The notes under the pieces are model-generated. The model did no database searches, had not been told where the DNA came from, and worked only from the letters and a program-made list of their open reading frames with translations. This document shows, in pieces, positions 51,410 through 63,356 of a DNA stretch of 64,000 bases. Position numbers and translations under genes: made by a program. The first letter of the stretch is position 1. Every line of letters begins with the position of its first letter. Origin of the DNA: an uncultured Rhodospirillaceae bacterium (GTDB taxonomy: Bacteria > Pseudomonadota > Alphaproteobacteria > Rhodospirillales > Rhodospirillaceae); contig CALSLN010000023.1 of the NCBI GenBank assembly GCA_943787205.1, positions 44,394 through 108,393 of the forward strand, in the 5' to 3' direction.

Positions 51410-52843
51410 TTAGACTGCGGTTCCGCCGACTGTCAGCACATCCAGCTTAAGGGTTGGCTGGCCGACCCCAACCGGAACGCCTTGGCCCTCTTTGCCGCAG
51501 GTGCCGATGCCTGGGTCCAGCATCATATCGTTGCCGATCATTGAGACCTCGGTCAGGCAATCTGGGCCGTTTCCGATCAGGGTCGCGCCCTTGACTGGCG
51601 CGCCAATTTTGCCGCCTTCGATCAAGTACGCCTCTGTCGCGGAGAAGACGAACTTGCCGGACGTTATGTCGACCTGGCCGCCGCCGAAGTTCACCGCGTA
51701 CAACCCTTTATCGACCGATTTGATGATCTCTTCTGGATCGTGATCGCCATTCGCCATGTAGGTGTTGGTCATGCGCGGCATGGGGTGATGGGCGTGTGAT
51801 TGCCGACGTCCATTGCCTGTTGGTTTTACACCCATGAGACGTGCGTTTAGTCGGTCCTGTAAAAAGCCAACTAAAATGCCGTCTTCAATTAACGTTGTGG
51901 ACGATGTTGGCGTGCCTTCATCATCGATCGTCAAGGAGCCGCGGCGGTCTTGCATGGTGCCGTCATCAATGACTGTGACGCCTTTGGCCGCTACCTGCTT
52001 GCCCATGAGGTCGTAGAAGGCTGAGGTTTGCTTGCGGTTAAAGTCCCCTTCGAGCCCGTGCCCGACGGCTTCGTGCAGTAAAATTCCTGGCCAGCCAGGG
52101 CCGAGCACGACGGGCATTTCGCCTCCTGGCGTGTCGACGCTTTCCAGGTTCACCAGAGCTTGTCGTAGGGCTTCGTCAACGGCGCCCGTCCAAGTGCCTT
52201 CATCCAGGAAGTGATCGTAGCTAACGCGACCGCCGGTGCCATAAGATCCCATTTCCATGCGATCACCTTCGCCGACAACAATCGACACGTTCAGGCGAAT
52301 CAGTGGACGAATGTCGCCAACCGAAAGGCCGCCCGCGCGCATAATCTGCACCGCTTGCCATGACGCCGATAGAGAGGCGGACACCTGCTTGATCTTGCTG
52401 TCCTTGCCGCGGGCATAGGCGTCGATGGATTCAAGTGTTTTGACTTTGGTTTCGTAGGGAATCAAAGGCAGCGGATTTTCATCCGTGTACAGCGCCTGGT
52501 TTGTTCCTGTCGGTGGATCGGCCAAGGTTCCGCTATGGCCAGATTTTACCGCATTCACAGTTTCAGCGGCACGGGCGATGGCGGCCTCTGTCATCGTCGT
52601 TGAATGCGCGAAGCCTGTTGTTTCACCGACCAAGGCGCGCAATCCAAACCCTTGCGCTGTATCGAATGCGGCAGAGCGAATGCGCCCATCGTCAAAGCTT
52701 AGGCTTTCCGCCTGGCTGTATTCAAAAAAGAGTTCACCGTCGTCACAGCCCGATAGCGTGTCCGCAATGGTTTTTTCGACAGAATGTTTGTCCATTCCTG
52801 TGCGTGTAAAAAACAGGTCGTCGGTAACCGAGAGATCGCTCAT
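51410..52843 (-). CDS. tldD: Metalloprotease TldD
   Basis: The protein has 477 residues from the ATG at 52843; a TTG three codons earlier is an alternative. TldD pairs with TldE (PmbA) to degrade unfolded or modified peptides and to mature some RiPPs and antitoxins. The metal-binding motif HEAVGHGLEGD (HExxxH with the downstream Asp/Cys) lies at about residues 255-265. The N-terminal domain SGCDDGELFFEYSQAESLSFDDGRIRSA and C-terminal SGKFVFSATEAYLIEGGKIGAPVKGATLIGNGPDCL are typical. No tldE gene is adjacent. It is in the same orientation as the frameshifted haem A synthase gene upstream, with 25 bp between. Confidence 0.95.
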   Translation of the reverse strand: MSDLSVTDDLFFTRTGMDKHSVEKTIADTLSGCDDGELFFEYSQAESLSFDDGRIRSAAFDTAQGFGLRALVGETTGFAHSTTMTEAAIARAAETVNAVKSGHSGTLADPPTGTNQALYTDENPLPLIPYETKVKTLESIDAYARGKDSKIKQVSASLSASWQAVQIMRAGGLSVGDIRPLIRLNVSIVVGEGDRMEMGSYGTGGRVSYDHFLDEGTWTGAVDEALRQALVNLESVDTPGGEMPVVLGPGWPGILLHEAVGHGLEGDFNRKQTSAFYDLMGKQVAAKGVTVIDDGTMQDRRGSLTIDDEGTPTSSTTLIEDGILVGFLQDRLNARLMGVKPTGNGRRQSHAHHPMPRMTNTYMANGDHDPEEIIKSVDKGLYAVNFGGGQVDITSGKFVFSATEAYLIEGGKIGAPVKGATLIGNGPDCLTEVSMIGNDMMLDPGIGTCGKEGQGVPVGVGQPTLKLDVLTVGGTAV

Positions 52844-52868
52844 GCGAGGCAAAGTCCTTGTTGCGAAG

Positions 52869-53961
52869 TCATGCGGCGTTAAGGGCGGCAGAGGACGAAA
52901 TATTGTGCGGCCTAGTTGCTGGTAGGCTGACGAGGCGGGCGATGGTCACACCCAATGTGAAAAGGATCAAGGCGCCAGTTTGGTGAAGCAGCGCGAGCCA
53001 AAGCGGGACAACTAGCAGCAGGGTTGAAATGCCAAGGCCAGCCTGGACAAAAGCCATGACTACAAACCCATTGGCGAGCTTGCGAATCTGTTCTGATGTC
53101 TCACTCTCCTGCATCCGCCACCATGTGGCAGCAATCAACAGGACCAAAGTAATCCCAAGGAGTCGGTGATTGAACTGGACGGTCATGATGTTCTCGAACC
53201 AATTCGCGTACCACGGCGTCAACTCGTACAAGCCATCTGGAATGATTTTGCCATCCATGAGTGGGAACGTGTTGTAGATTAGTCCTGCATTAAGGCCTGC
53301 GACAAAGGCACCAGACATGACGACTAGCAGCACAGCCAAAGCCGCACCCAGTGCAAGTCGAGCGATGACAGGGTCTGGTTCTGGTTTCGGAGGTTCAGGA
53401 TCGTCCTGGCTGCGAATACCGAGCGCTACCCAAATCAGAAGACCATAAACCACGAAGGCGAGACCTAAATGCGCCGCTAGTCGGTATTGGCTGACATCCG
53501 GCCGGTCGACCAGCCCGCTTGCAACCATGAACCAACCCAAGACCCCTTGAGAGCCACCCAGGACGAGAAGGCCGCCCAATGTCCAAGCCAGCCGTCCGCG
53601 GGCGCGACCGGTAAAGACAAACCAGAAAAACGGCAGGGCGAAGACCATTCCAATAAGGCGTCCCCATAGGCGGTGGCTATACTCCAGCCAGTAGATCTCT
53701 TTGAAATCGCCAACTTCCATCCACGAGTTCACCTTTTGGTACTCGGGGTATTGCATGTAGTTCTCAAACTCTGTCGCCCATTCCTCATCCGTGAGGGGGG
53801 GGCAGAATCGTCAGTGGCTGCCACTCGACCATAGATAGACCAGATTCGGTCAGCCGTGTCGCACCGCCTAGGACCACCATAATGAACACCATTCCAGCGC
53901 AGATCAGCAGCCATAAGCGTATACGTTTGGCGTCGGGCGCGGATGGGCTGAAAGGCGTCAT
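52869..53961 (-). pseudogene. ctaA: Haem A synthase COX15/CtaA, frameshifted in a run of eight Cs
   Basis: The restored protein would be 363 residues. It converts haem O to haem A for cytochrome oxidase. The N-terminal part (from the ATG at 53961) reads RLWLLICAGMVFIMVVLGGATRLTESGLSMVEWQPLTILPP and then shifts frame at a run of eight G on the plus strand (53795-53802), stopping at 53785. Removing one base from the run joins it to TDEEWATEFENYMQYPEYQKVN. Haem-ligand histidines are present: LEYSHRLWGR, LAAHLGLAF, QFNHRLLG and LLHQTGAL. Eight transmembrane helices are expected. A homopolymer sequencing error is the simplest cause; slippage in the cell is also possible. The first helix and the core are otherwise intact. 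Confidence 0.9.
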
Positions 53962-54130
53962 TGCGGGTCCAAAAAGTAATCAAAGAAGTGTCTAGGGGTG
54001 ATTTAGGCGATCATTGGGTCTGCAACAAGGCTGTCCTAGTCTTTTCCGCAGTGGTATTGGGGTAAGTCATCGCCGATTCCGTGTCCCTAAGGCACGGCTT
54101 GGCTTCAAATAACCCGAGTCGACGAACGTC

Positions 54131-54913
54131 ATGCCCAACGAAGCCTCGTCCAAAAATTGCCCAAAGTATTCGGTGGTCGTTCCTGTTTTAAATGAGGCAG
54201 GAAATATTCAGCCGTTGATCGACGAAATTGGTGCGGCCATGGCTGCAGTGGCGGGCGAGGGCGGATATGAAATCATATACGTCGATGATGGGTCGACTGA
54301 TGAAACGCCAGCGCAACTAAAAATCGCGGCTCAAGGTCAAAACGTTCTTCGCGTATTTCGTCACGCAACGTCGTGCGGCCAAAGCCAAGCGCTCATTACC
54401 GGTATTAAGAATGCTCAGTCTGAATGGATCATCACCCTCGACGGGGACGGTCAGAATGATCCTGTTGATATCTCAGAGCTAATTCGAGCGCGCGATGACT
54501 CCGTCGCCAAAGAGCCAGGATATGCCGAACGGTTTCTCTACGTCGGACATCGCCGTCGGCGTCACGATAGCCTGGCTCGACGTTACCAATCTTGGCTGGC
54601 CAACGATATTCGTGGCTGGGTCCTTGGCGATCACACGCCGGATAGCGGATGTAGCTTGAAGCTTTTTCGTCGCGATATTTTTCTTGATTTGCCGCGGTTC
54701 AATGCTTTGCACCGGTTTATCCCGGCGCTGGTCATGCGGGCTGGCGGTCGCGCGGTTTCCGTTGAGGTGTCACATCGACCACGAACGCGCGGTCAATCCA
54801 AGTATGGTTTATGGCGACGACTGGCCATCGGTATCGTCGACCTGATAGGCGTGCTGTGGTTGATCGCCCGAAATACCCGACCCGAACTCTCTAAACAAAA
54901 GGACGCCCCATGA
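54131..54913 (+). CDS. Family 2 glycosyltransferase (dolichyl-/undecaprenyl-phosphate sugar synthase-like)
   Basis: The protein has 260 residues. The GT-A fold has YSVVVPVLNEAGNIQPLIDEI (about residues 12-32), the IYVDDGSTDET nucleotide-binding region, ITLDGDGQNDP (DxD, about 97-107), SLKLFRRDIF and an amphipathic C-terminal helix without the two large transmembrane segments of longer members. It would transfer a sugar from a nucleotide sugar to a polyprenyl phosphate, or act directly on lipid A. The next gene starts at 54910 and overlaps by 4 bp (ATGA). The GT2-LAB_N pair is common in alphaproteobacteria, often followed by an ArnT-like transferase that is not present here. Confidence 0.88.
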   Translation: MPNEASSKNCPKYSVVVPVLNEAGNIQPLIDEIGAAMAAVAGEGGYEIIYVDDGSTDETPAQLKIAAQGQNVLRVFRHATSCGQSQALITGIKNAQSEWIITLDGDGQNDPVDISELIRARDDSVAKEPGYAERFLYVGHRRRRHDSLARRYQSWLANDIRGWVLGDHTPDSGCSLKLFRRDIFLDLPRFNALHRFIPALVMRAGGRAVSVEVSHRPRTRGQSKYGLWRRLAIGIVDLIGVLWLIARNTRPELSKQKDAP

Positions 54914-55230
54914 GCTGGTTTGTTACATGGTTTGCGACGATGAACATCTTCAAGGCCTTTGGATTGCTTGGCCAAGCTGTTTTTGGCTCTCGGTTCTTTG
55001 TGCAATGGCTCGCGAGCGAGCGCATGGGGAAGAGCGTGATTCCCTTGGCGTTTTGGTACCTAAGCTTGATCGGCGGGATTATTACGTTCTTTTACGCCAT
55101 TTATATTGAAGAGCCTGTCTTCATCATCGCCCAATTCGGGGGAATCGTCATTTATTCGCGAAATTTGTACTTCATTTACAGAGATCACCTCGCGACTCAG
55201 GGACTTATGGGGCCTGACCGAGAAGATTAA
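54910..55230 (+). CDS. LAB_N-domain small membrane protein
   Basis: The protein has 106 residues with three hydrophobic segments (about 7-25, 42-62 and 66-85). It matches the lipid-A-disaccharide synthase N-terminal domain (LAB_N): GLLGQAVFGSRFFVQWLASERMGKSVIPLAFWYLSLIGGIITFFYAIYIEEPVFIIAQFGGIVIYSRNLY. Stand-alone copies of this domain occur beside GT2 genes and are thought to present or flip a lipid-linked sugar; this is not proven. It overlaps the glycosyltransferase stop by 4 bp, so the two are translated together. It lies 112 bp upstream of the CIRCE element of groESL. Confidence 0.9.
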   Translation: MSWFVTWFATMNIFKAFGLLGQAVFGSRFFVQWLASERMGKSVIPLAFWYLSLIGGIITFFYAIYIEEPVFIIAQFGGIVIYSRNLYFIYRDHLATQGLMGPDRED

Positions 55231-55341
55231 GACCAGGCGCTGGGCCTAGTGCTCCTGCGGGTCCGCCCCGTAAAAGCGTGATTTAGCCCCATTTTTTCAT
55301 GATCCGGTCCTTGACCCCTCGCTCTGAGAGTCCTTATCTAG

Positions 55342-55368
55342 CTGGCACTCCTCAGGGGGGAGTGCTAG
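55342..55368 (+). promoter_or_regulatory. CIRCE operator of the groESL operon
   Basis: CTGGCACTC-N9-GAGTGCTAG closely matches the CIRCE consensus TTAGCACTC-N9-GAGTGCTAA. It lies about 70 bp upstream of groES. This is the binding site of HrcA, so groESL here is under HrcA heat-shock repression. The hrcA gene itself is not in the window. Confidence 0.93.
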
Positions 55369-55438
55369 CGATTCGCATAACCTCCTGAATTACATTAATT
55401 TTTTATGACGCACACCAAGACCTAAAAGGAGGTTTCGC

Positions 55439-55729
55439 ATGAAATTTCGGCCGCTGCACGACAGAGTGCTGGTCAAGCGCCTGGACTCAGATACCAAAAC
55501 TGCCGGCGGAATCATCATTCCTGACACGGCTCAAGAAAAACCAATGGAAGGCAAAATTGTCGCCGCTGGCGCTGGCGCACGTCGGGAAGACGGCAAGATC
55601 GTAAAGCTAGACGTAAAGAAGGGCGATCGAATCTTATTCGGAAAATGGTCCGGCACGGAAGTCAAGGTTGACGGGGATGACCTGTTGATCATGAAGGAAT
55701 CCGACATCATGGGCATCATCGAGAAATAG
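55439..55729 (+). CDS. groS: Co-chaperonin GroES
   Basis: The protein has 96 residues, the normal length. It contains the beta-barrel [44 protein letters not shown] with the mobile loop (GGIIIPD) that contacts GroEL, and ends [17 protein letters not shown]. It caps the GroEL barrel. An ideal ribosome binding site, AAAAGGAGGT, lies before the ATG, and a CIRCE site lies upstream. groEL follows after 44 bp. The gene is intact and normal, in contrast to the broken groEL behind it. Confidence 0.98.
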   Translation: MKFRPLHDRVLVKRLDSDTKTAGGIIIPDTAQEKPMEGKIVAAGAGARREDGKIVKLDVKKGDRILFGKWSGTEVKVDGDDLLIMKESDIMGIIEK

Positions 55730-55758
55730 TCACGCCCTGCGACACAAACTCAAGTTAA

Positions 55759-57443
<1,685 letters not shown>

Positions 57444-57477
57444 GCCCACGTCTACGCGCTCGTATACTTTCGGGAAA

Positions 57478-57509
57478 GGGCCGCGTCTTGTACGACGCGG
57501 CCCTTTTTT
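57478..57509 (+). terminator. Intrinsic terminator of groESL
   Basis: GGGCCGCGTC pairs perfectly with GACGCGGCCC across TTGTAC, and TTTTTT follows directly. It is 34 bp beyond the groEL stop. This is a textbook Rho-independent terminator. Confidence 0.95.
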
Positions 57510-57578
57510 CTATGCACTCTTTTTTTTTAAGTTGGGGCTTGACTGGCATAGTATGGGGCCCGTCCTGGAGTGTCACTG

Positions 57579-58137
57579 ATGCCGTCAAAGTCTTTCGTTA
57601 AAGTCGTTGGCCTGCTAATCTCGCTGCTCTCGCTCGGGCCCGCGTCGATCTACTTTCTGTATACAGACGGACGGGCGGGTCTGGAGTCGCGGGTTGAGTT
57701 GGCCTTCCACCGTAATGCCCGGTTCGTGTTTATGGCGTGGAACCGACACCAGTTGATCCCACGCCCGTGCTCACGGACTGGTCGTGGGAGCGGGTGTGCG
57801 CCTTTGGCGAGTGGCCTCTCGCCAGGCCGAAGTTGATGCGCTGGTTGGCTTCTCCTACGACAACTTCACGCCAGCTCACCTGGCGCGATCTCGATGACCA
57901 CTGGACTCTTGTTGTTCATCGACTCGGAGCGCGAAACCAACTGGGGTCTGCCACCGCCCGGTCACACCGATTCGCATCCCCATTCCTGAAGGTATTGCGG
58001 GCTTTCCGTGTGGCTGAAAATGGGTGCGCTCGGCTCTTGTGCCGATCGCGACAACTGCGCGCCTTGGCGCTTGGAGCGTCGTCCGGTTCCGTCTTGAGGC
58101 CGGACGCCCAATTGTTGACGGCTCGCTCTGGTTGACG
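57579..58137 (+). pseudogene. Unrecognised gene, broken by multiple frameshifts
   Basis: A gene begins at the ATG at 57579. The first 45 codons give MPSKSFVKVVGLLISLLSLG, an N-terminal transmembrane helix and ESRVELAFHRNARFVF. After that the sense moves between frames: WERVCAFGE in one frame, VGFSYDNFTPAHL in another, then DDHWTL and LLFIDSERETNWG. The pieces are consistent with one protein of about 190 residues with an N-terminal anchor. I do not recognise the family. The stop is uncertain (about 58137). GC is higher than before groEL and the frame breaks come every 50-100 bases, as in the following helicase, so the segment quality is doubtful. Confidence 0.45.
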
Positions 58138-58179
58138 CGTCTGCGATCGGTAGACGAACTAAATCTCGTACGGCCTTAG

Positions 58180-61018
58180 TCCTTCGGTGTGGTTGTATGC
58201 AGAGAACGCCTTTCGTTCCTGCTACGGCCTCTGCCAGTCCAACTGACGCGCTCTACTGGCGTGCCTTCGGGGAAAGCGCACCAAGCAGTCGCGACGGCAT
58301 CATGGAGTCCAACAGCACGAACACGCCCTTGTCTCCGTCCCGCCGGATCAGGCGGCCGAAGGCCTGCTTCAGCCGCAGTCCGCGTAATCCGGTCGTCGTA
58401 GGCGCGGGTGCCGAAGGCTTCGCGGCGGGCGCGATGTAAGGATGTCGGGCCGTGGGCCAGGGCACGCGGTCAAACACCATCAGTTGCAGCGATCGTGCCC
58501 GGCACGTCCACGCCGTCGCGCATGGCGTCCGTGCCGAGCAGGCAGGCTTTTTCCTCCGCCCGGAATATGTCGACCAGACTGAGGCGGTCGGCAGAGTGGA
58601 TCGACGTGTTGTGCGTAAAGCGGCAGGCCCAGCCCCTTCCAGAACAGGCGCGATCTGATCAAACGTAGCGCTTGCAAGCGCGAGATGGCCGTGAACAGGC
58701 CGAGTGCGCCACCTCCATCGGCCGCGAGGAAGAGATCGCGGTAGGCATCCGGCCACTTGGACTAACGCGTCCTTGCGTACGATCGTTTACGATATAGACG
58801 CGCGTATGCCTCTGCGTAATTGAACGGTGATGTGACGAAGCTGATCGCTAACGGGCGTGCTGGCAATATGAAACGAGCCAACCTGTTGGTCGGCGCTTTC
58901 CCAGTCTGCGGCGTCGTCGCCGGTGCCGTCCCGCAACGTGGCGGACGTAATGGCAACTCCTTGCGCCGGGTCGAGCACCGCGCGGGCAAAGGGCAGGGTG
59001 GGGTCGACCCAGTGGCGATGGAAGCCCAACGTCGAGTGTCCCGCCCGTCAATGCGGTCTACACCCAGCCAATCGACGAACTCTCGGCCGGCGTGTCGCTG
59101 GCGAGCGCTTTGATCATGTCGCTGCCACGCGGTTAGGGGCATGACCGCCCGGCGCTCCAGGCTCCGGCACAGGCCCGTCGATCACGCGCTGCGGGTTGCC
59201 GTATCCAGCTTCGTCGGCCGGGCGTTCCAGCTGCTGGGCCAGCGCTTTCACCAATTGCTTCACCGGCTCGACCAGGCGCGTGAGCGCGGTGTCGAGGGCG
59301 GCCGCCGCGTCCAGCAGTCCCGTCGATCGGGTTCCACCGCATCCGTCTGCAGGCTGTAGGGCGACTCTGGGTCGTCGCGGGTGTACACCTGCCGTGCGCA
59401 CCAGATCTGAGGAAAGCTCTCAGCTGGGCCGCGAGGCTGGCACCATCGTCCAGCCGGGTGAGCCAACCCGGCGCGGGCAGGGAGCGCGCATCCTTGCAGA
59501 ATGCCGTCCAAGGCCATGGCCATAGGCATCGCCGTCTGCATCCAACTCGCTCAGCAGGTCGTCGATCCGGCGCTTCAGGCCGCGAGATCGTGTCGGTCGG
59601 CCACCGGCCTCTGCCCCCACCAACCACCGCCGCAGGTCTGCGGTCTCCGCTGCGCTCAGGTGTGCCGAGAAGGCACTGTCGGCCGCGCCAAACAGGTGGT
59701 GCCCTTCATCGAAGACGTAGCGGGTTGGCGTTGAGTGCCGTCGTCCAGGCCGCCCATCGCCGCTTGCACCATGACCAGGGCGTGGTTGGCGACAACGATA
59801 TCGGCGGTCCGCGCTTTGCGGACCGTCTTCTCAACGAAGCACGTGCGGTAGTGGGGGCAGGCCGCAAAGACATGCATTCTCCGCGCCGGTCCGCGAGGGA
59901 CAGACACGCGTGCCGGTCCCGAACAGGTCTCGGCCAGCCAGGATGGAAAGTCGCCGCCGACCATGTCGCCGGATTTGGTGGCGACAATCCAACGCGCGAT
60001 CAAGCGCCAATGGAATGGCTGCGCTCGGGTCGGTGCCCGATCGGTTCAGCGCTTCTTCGTAGTTCAGCAGGCAGAAGTAATTCTCGCGCCCTTTCCGCAC
60101 CACCACACGCCGGGCCTTCGCCTCCGCATCCGGATAGAGCCGGTCTAGCTCTTGGTCCAGTTGCCGTTGCAGGTTGCGCGTGAAGGTCGAGACCCAGACG
60201 GCGCCGTGATTTTTTTCTGCCCAGACCCCTGCGGGGGCTAAGATATCCCAAGGGTCTTGCCGATGCCCGTGCCTGCCTCGGCGAGAACCAAATTCGGTTC
60301 GTCCGGTGCGGGCTTGGCTTTGAACGCGTGGCTGACGACGGCGGCGTATGTGGCCTGCGACTCCCGCTCTCTCGGACGTTATCCCCCAGTAAGATGCTCG
60401 TGAGCCGCTCTCCGGCTCTCAGGTCTCAGAGACCGCGTCGTTTCCTGGCGGCGGCAGGAGGCGCTTGGTCCTCAAAGGGGGTGAGGCGGGTCCACACCCG
60501 TCAGAGGCGACAGTCCGATTCCCCCTCCTTCTGGGGCCGCCCCGATAGCGGCTAGAACCGACGGGCCCCATCCCCACCCGGCCCGCTCGAGCACGTGAGT
60601 GCAATGGCTCCGCGCCTGGCGAATGTCGCCAGCCATCCCAACTCATCACTTCAGCTAGCAGGGCGCGTGTCGGCCTCGATGAGGGCGATGCCGTCATCCA
60701 TCAACCGTGGTTGGTACAGGCGGTTTGGCATGCCAGTGGCTGCAGCGACGCCGCGCACGGTGGGCAGGCTGAACTCGCCCGGGCGGACAAAGGCATACAG
60801 TTCAAGCATATCGTCAAACCCTGGCGACGGGTTTTAGGCCGAGCCGCGCCGCTGTGGCCCGGCCATGGCATTGGATTACCGGGTGGTTCGACCTCAGATT
60901 TAGCGGTGGACGCAGTAAACTCTCGCACTTCGCCGTCAGAGAACATCAGAATGCCGTCCCGGGCGCGGGTCACCAACACCGGCGCATCCGGAAGTTGAAG
61001 AGTGCGCTCGGCTGTCAC
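58180..61018 (-). pseudogene. DinG/XPD-like ATP-dependent DNA helicase, broken by many frameshifts
   Basis: The pieces read in order on the minus strand from 61018. The N-terminus has LQLPDAPVLVTRARDGILMFSDGEVREF. Next comes Walker A at about 60251-60285 (AEAGTGIGKT), then STFTRNLQRQLDQELDRLYPD and VVRKGRENYFCLLNYEEALN (about 60060-60190). Then come SGDMVGGDFPSWL, CPHYRTCFVEK with the cysteine of the Fe-S cluster region and ADIVVANHALVMVQAAMGG (about 59750-59990), and the FDEGHHLF Walker B box (about 59690-59715). Motif VI, LKQAFGRLIRRDGDKGVFVLLD, lies at about 58310-58390. The whole fits a helicase of about 940 residues. At least eight frame changes occur, and no single frame spans more than about 110 codons. 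It is more like sequencing noise or chimera than slow decay, since the motifs are preserved. Confidence 0.85.
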
Positions 61019-61219
61019 GTCAGAGCCTGTTGAGGAAAGTGATGGGTCAAAATAGGGCCGGTCAAAACGATCAGGGGGCAGTGTTTATCTCTGTTCAGGT
61101 ATAGCCCTTGGAGAGTCGAGCAATCCAGCTTAAACCAATGGCAACCTCAGAGTTGTTGGACTTGACCCCAAAATGGCGGCCCCATAGGGTGCGCGGCCTT
61201 ATCAAACCGGATATTGACC

Positions 61220-62816
61220 ATGAGTGACGCGACCACGATTGCCAGAGAAAGCAAGGCTTGGCCCTTTGCCGAAGCCCGCACACTGCTAGACGGGCGCCTG
61301 AAAAACGGTTTGGGTGATAAAGGCTACGTCTTGTTTGAAACCGGATATGGCCCCTCTGGCTTGCCGCATATCGGCACATTCGCCGAGGTGGTTCGAACGA
61401 CCATGGTGCGGAACGCGTTCCAACTGCTTGCACCCGACATGCCAACGCGACTGTTCGCGTTCTCGGACGATATGGATGGCCTGCGTAAGGTTCCGGATAA
61501 CGTTCCCAATAAAGAGATGGTCGAAAAACATCTCGGTAAGCCTCTCACCAAAATTCCTGATCCCTTCGGAACCCATGAAAGCTTTGGTCATCACAACAAT
61601 GACCGACTTAAGGGGTTTCTTGATTCCTTCGGGTTCGATTATGAATTCAAAAGTTCAACCGAGAGCTACACATCGGGCGAGTTTGATGCCGCGCTTCTTC
61701 GCGTGCTGCAAGAGTACGACAAGGTGATTAACGTCATTTTGCCAACGCTCGGGCCGGAACGCCGTGCGACATATTCGCCATTTCTACCGATTTGCCCAAA
61801 GACCGGTGTCGTGCTGCAAGTCCCGGTCATTGAGCGGAACGTCGATGCAGGCACAATTGTCTACGAGAACGAAGACGGCAGCAAAGTTGAGGTTCCGGTT
61901 ACTGGCGGACATTGCAAGCTGCAATGGAAGTGTGATTGGGCCATGCGCTGGTATGCCTTTGATGTTGATTATGAGATGTCTGGCAAAGACCTGATCGATT
62001 CCGTTCGTCTCTCAGGCAACATCTGTCGCAAGCTTGGCAGTCAGCCCCCGCAGAATTTGACCTATGAATTATTCCTGGATGATCAGGGCCAAAAGATATC
62101 TAAATCCAAGGGTAACGGGTTGTCCGTGGAAGAATGGCTGACCTATGCCCCAGTCGAGAGCTTGGCTCTCTTCATGTACCAAAAGCCCTCAGCTGCGAAA
62201 CGACTCTACTTTGATACGATTCCCAAGTCTGTGGATGAGTACTTGTCTCACTTGAAGGCGTTCCCCGGGCAAGAGCCTAAGGAACAATTCACCAATCCTA
62301 CGTGGCACATTCATAACGGTGAGCCGCCTGCGGAGGAGGGTCGTCTCAGTTTTGGTATTCTGTTGAATTTGGCCAGCGTTTGTAACTCTGATGATCCCGC
62401 TGCTCTGTGGCACTACATCAGCCGCTACGCGCCAGAGGCAAGCCCAGAAAACGACCCGCTGCTCAATAAACTTGTGTCGTATGCCATTGCGTACTTCAAA
62501 GATTTTGTTCTGCCCCATAAGACTTACCGCCTGCCGACGGATGCTGAGCGTCCAGCACTAGAAGCGCTGAAGGCTGGTCTAAGAAGCCGCTGGACAAGGG
62601 GCCACTGCAGAAGACTTGCAGTCCTTGGTTTATGAAATTGGCAAGTCCAATGAGGACGTGTTTCCGGGCCTAAGAGATTGGTTCAAGGCGCTTTACCAAA
62701 TTCTGTTGGGGCAAGACCAAGGCCCACGCATGGGGTCCTTTATGGCGCTGTACGGCGTTGAGGAAAGTCTCGGCTTGCTAACCCGTGCGCTTGCTGGTGA
62801 AGATTTGTCGGCTTAA
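61220..62816 (+). pseudogene. lysK: Lysine--tRNA ligase, class I, with one frameshift near the 3' end
   Basis: The restored protein has about 531 residues, normal for class I LysRS, which many alphaproteobacteria use instead of class II. It has the HIGH-type signature [11 protein letters not shown] (about 48-58), the class I KMSKS as KISKSKGNG (about 293-301), and zinc-like [28 protein letters not shown]. The first frame ends at 62635 after [10 protein letters not shown]; a one-base shift between about 62575 and 62600 restores [40 protein letters not shown] to the stop at 62816. The lesion removes only the last 60-70 residues (anticodon-binding helices). The start at 61220 was preferred over 61214. 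The stop overlaps the convergent thioesterase gene by 4 bp. Confidence 0.92.
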
Positions 62817-63343
62817 ATCGCTACTAAGTCCATAACCGCATCATCGGCGTCCCGAATGCGAGCCAAGGCATCGGTCATTGGGGGTAGTTTACCTTCGTGT
62901 CCGAAAATATCCAAAAGCTCTGAGACTGGAATGCGGCCACCGGTGTTCAGGAATGCGGCCTTAAGGACCGCGACCGAGTAAATCGTATCGCCTGAAATAA
63001 TCTTGTGTTCCAGGTATATCCATTTTTCGTCGACACCGACGACACGTGTTGTCACATCGACTTTCTTAAACGGTGGCACGGCCCGTCGAAACCGGATCGA
63101 ACCAGACGCCAGTACTGGCATGAGCTTGTTGGCGCGAACCTGTTTCCATGCGCCGCAGCGCATCAGGTGATCAACCCGACTCAAATCCATGAAACTGAAG
63201 TACCTGGAATTGGTTAGGTGCATGTTGACGTCAAGGTCAGTTGGCAGCACGCGAAACGGCAACGACGTCTCTTCGGTCATGACGCATTTGCTTCGATGAT
63301 GCGCGGTCAGCATCATCCAGATGAGGCGGAAAAGAAGATTCAT
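62813..63343 (-). CDS. Acyl-CoA thioesterase-like protein (4HBT_2, THEM6-like)
   Basis: The protein has 176 residues. It has a hot-dog fold: FRVLPTDLDVNMHLTNSRYFSFMDLSRVDHL carries the conserved D-x-N/D-x-x-x-H-x-x-N region, and VDVTTRVVGVDEKWIYLEHKI and GDTIYSVAVLKAAFLN follow. The first twelve residues (LLFRLIWMMLT) are hydrophobic and may form a membrane anchor, as in THEM6-like proteins. The family cleaves acyl-CoA or ACP thioesters, but the substrate is not known. It lies 13 bp downstream of the acyl-CoA dehydrogenase gene on the same strand; together they suggest fatty acid or related CoA ester metabolism. Confidence 0.88.
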   Translation of the reverse strand: MNLLFRLIWMMLTAHHRSKCVMTEETSLPFRVLPTDLDVNMHLTNSRYFSFMDLSRVDHLMRCGAWKQVRANKLMPVLASGSIRFRRAVPPFKKVDVTTRVVGVDEKWIYLEHKIISGDTIYSVAVLKAAFLNTGGRIPVSELLDIFGHEGKLPPMTDALARIRDADDAVMDLVAI

Positions 63344-63356
63344 ATTAAGATTTTTC

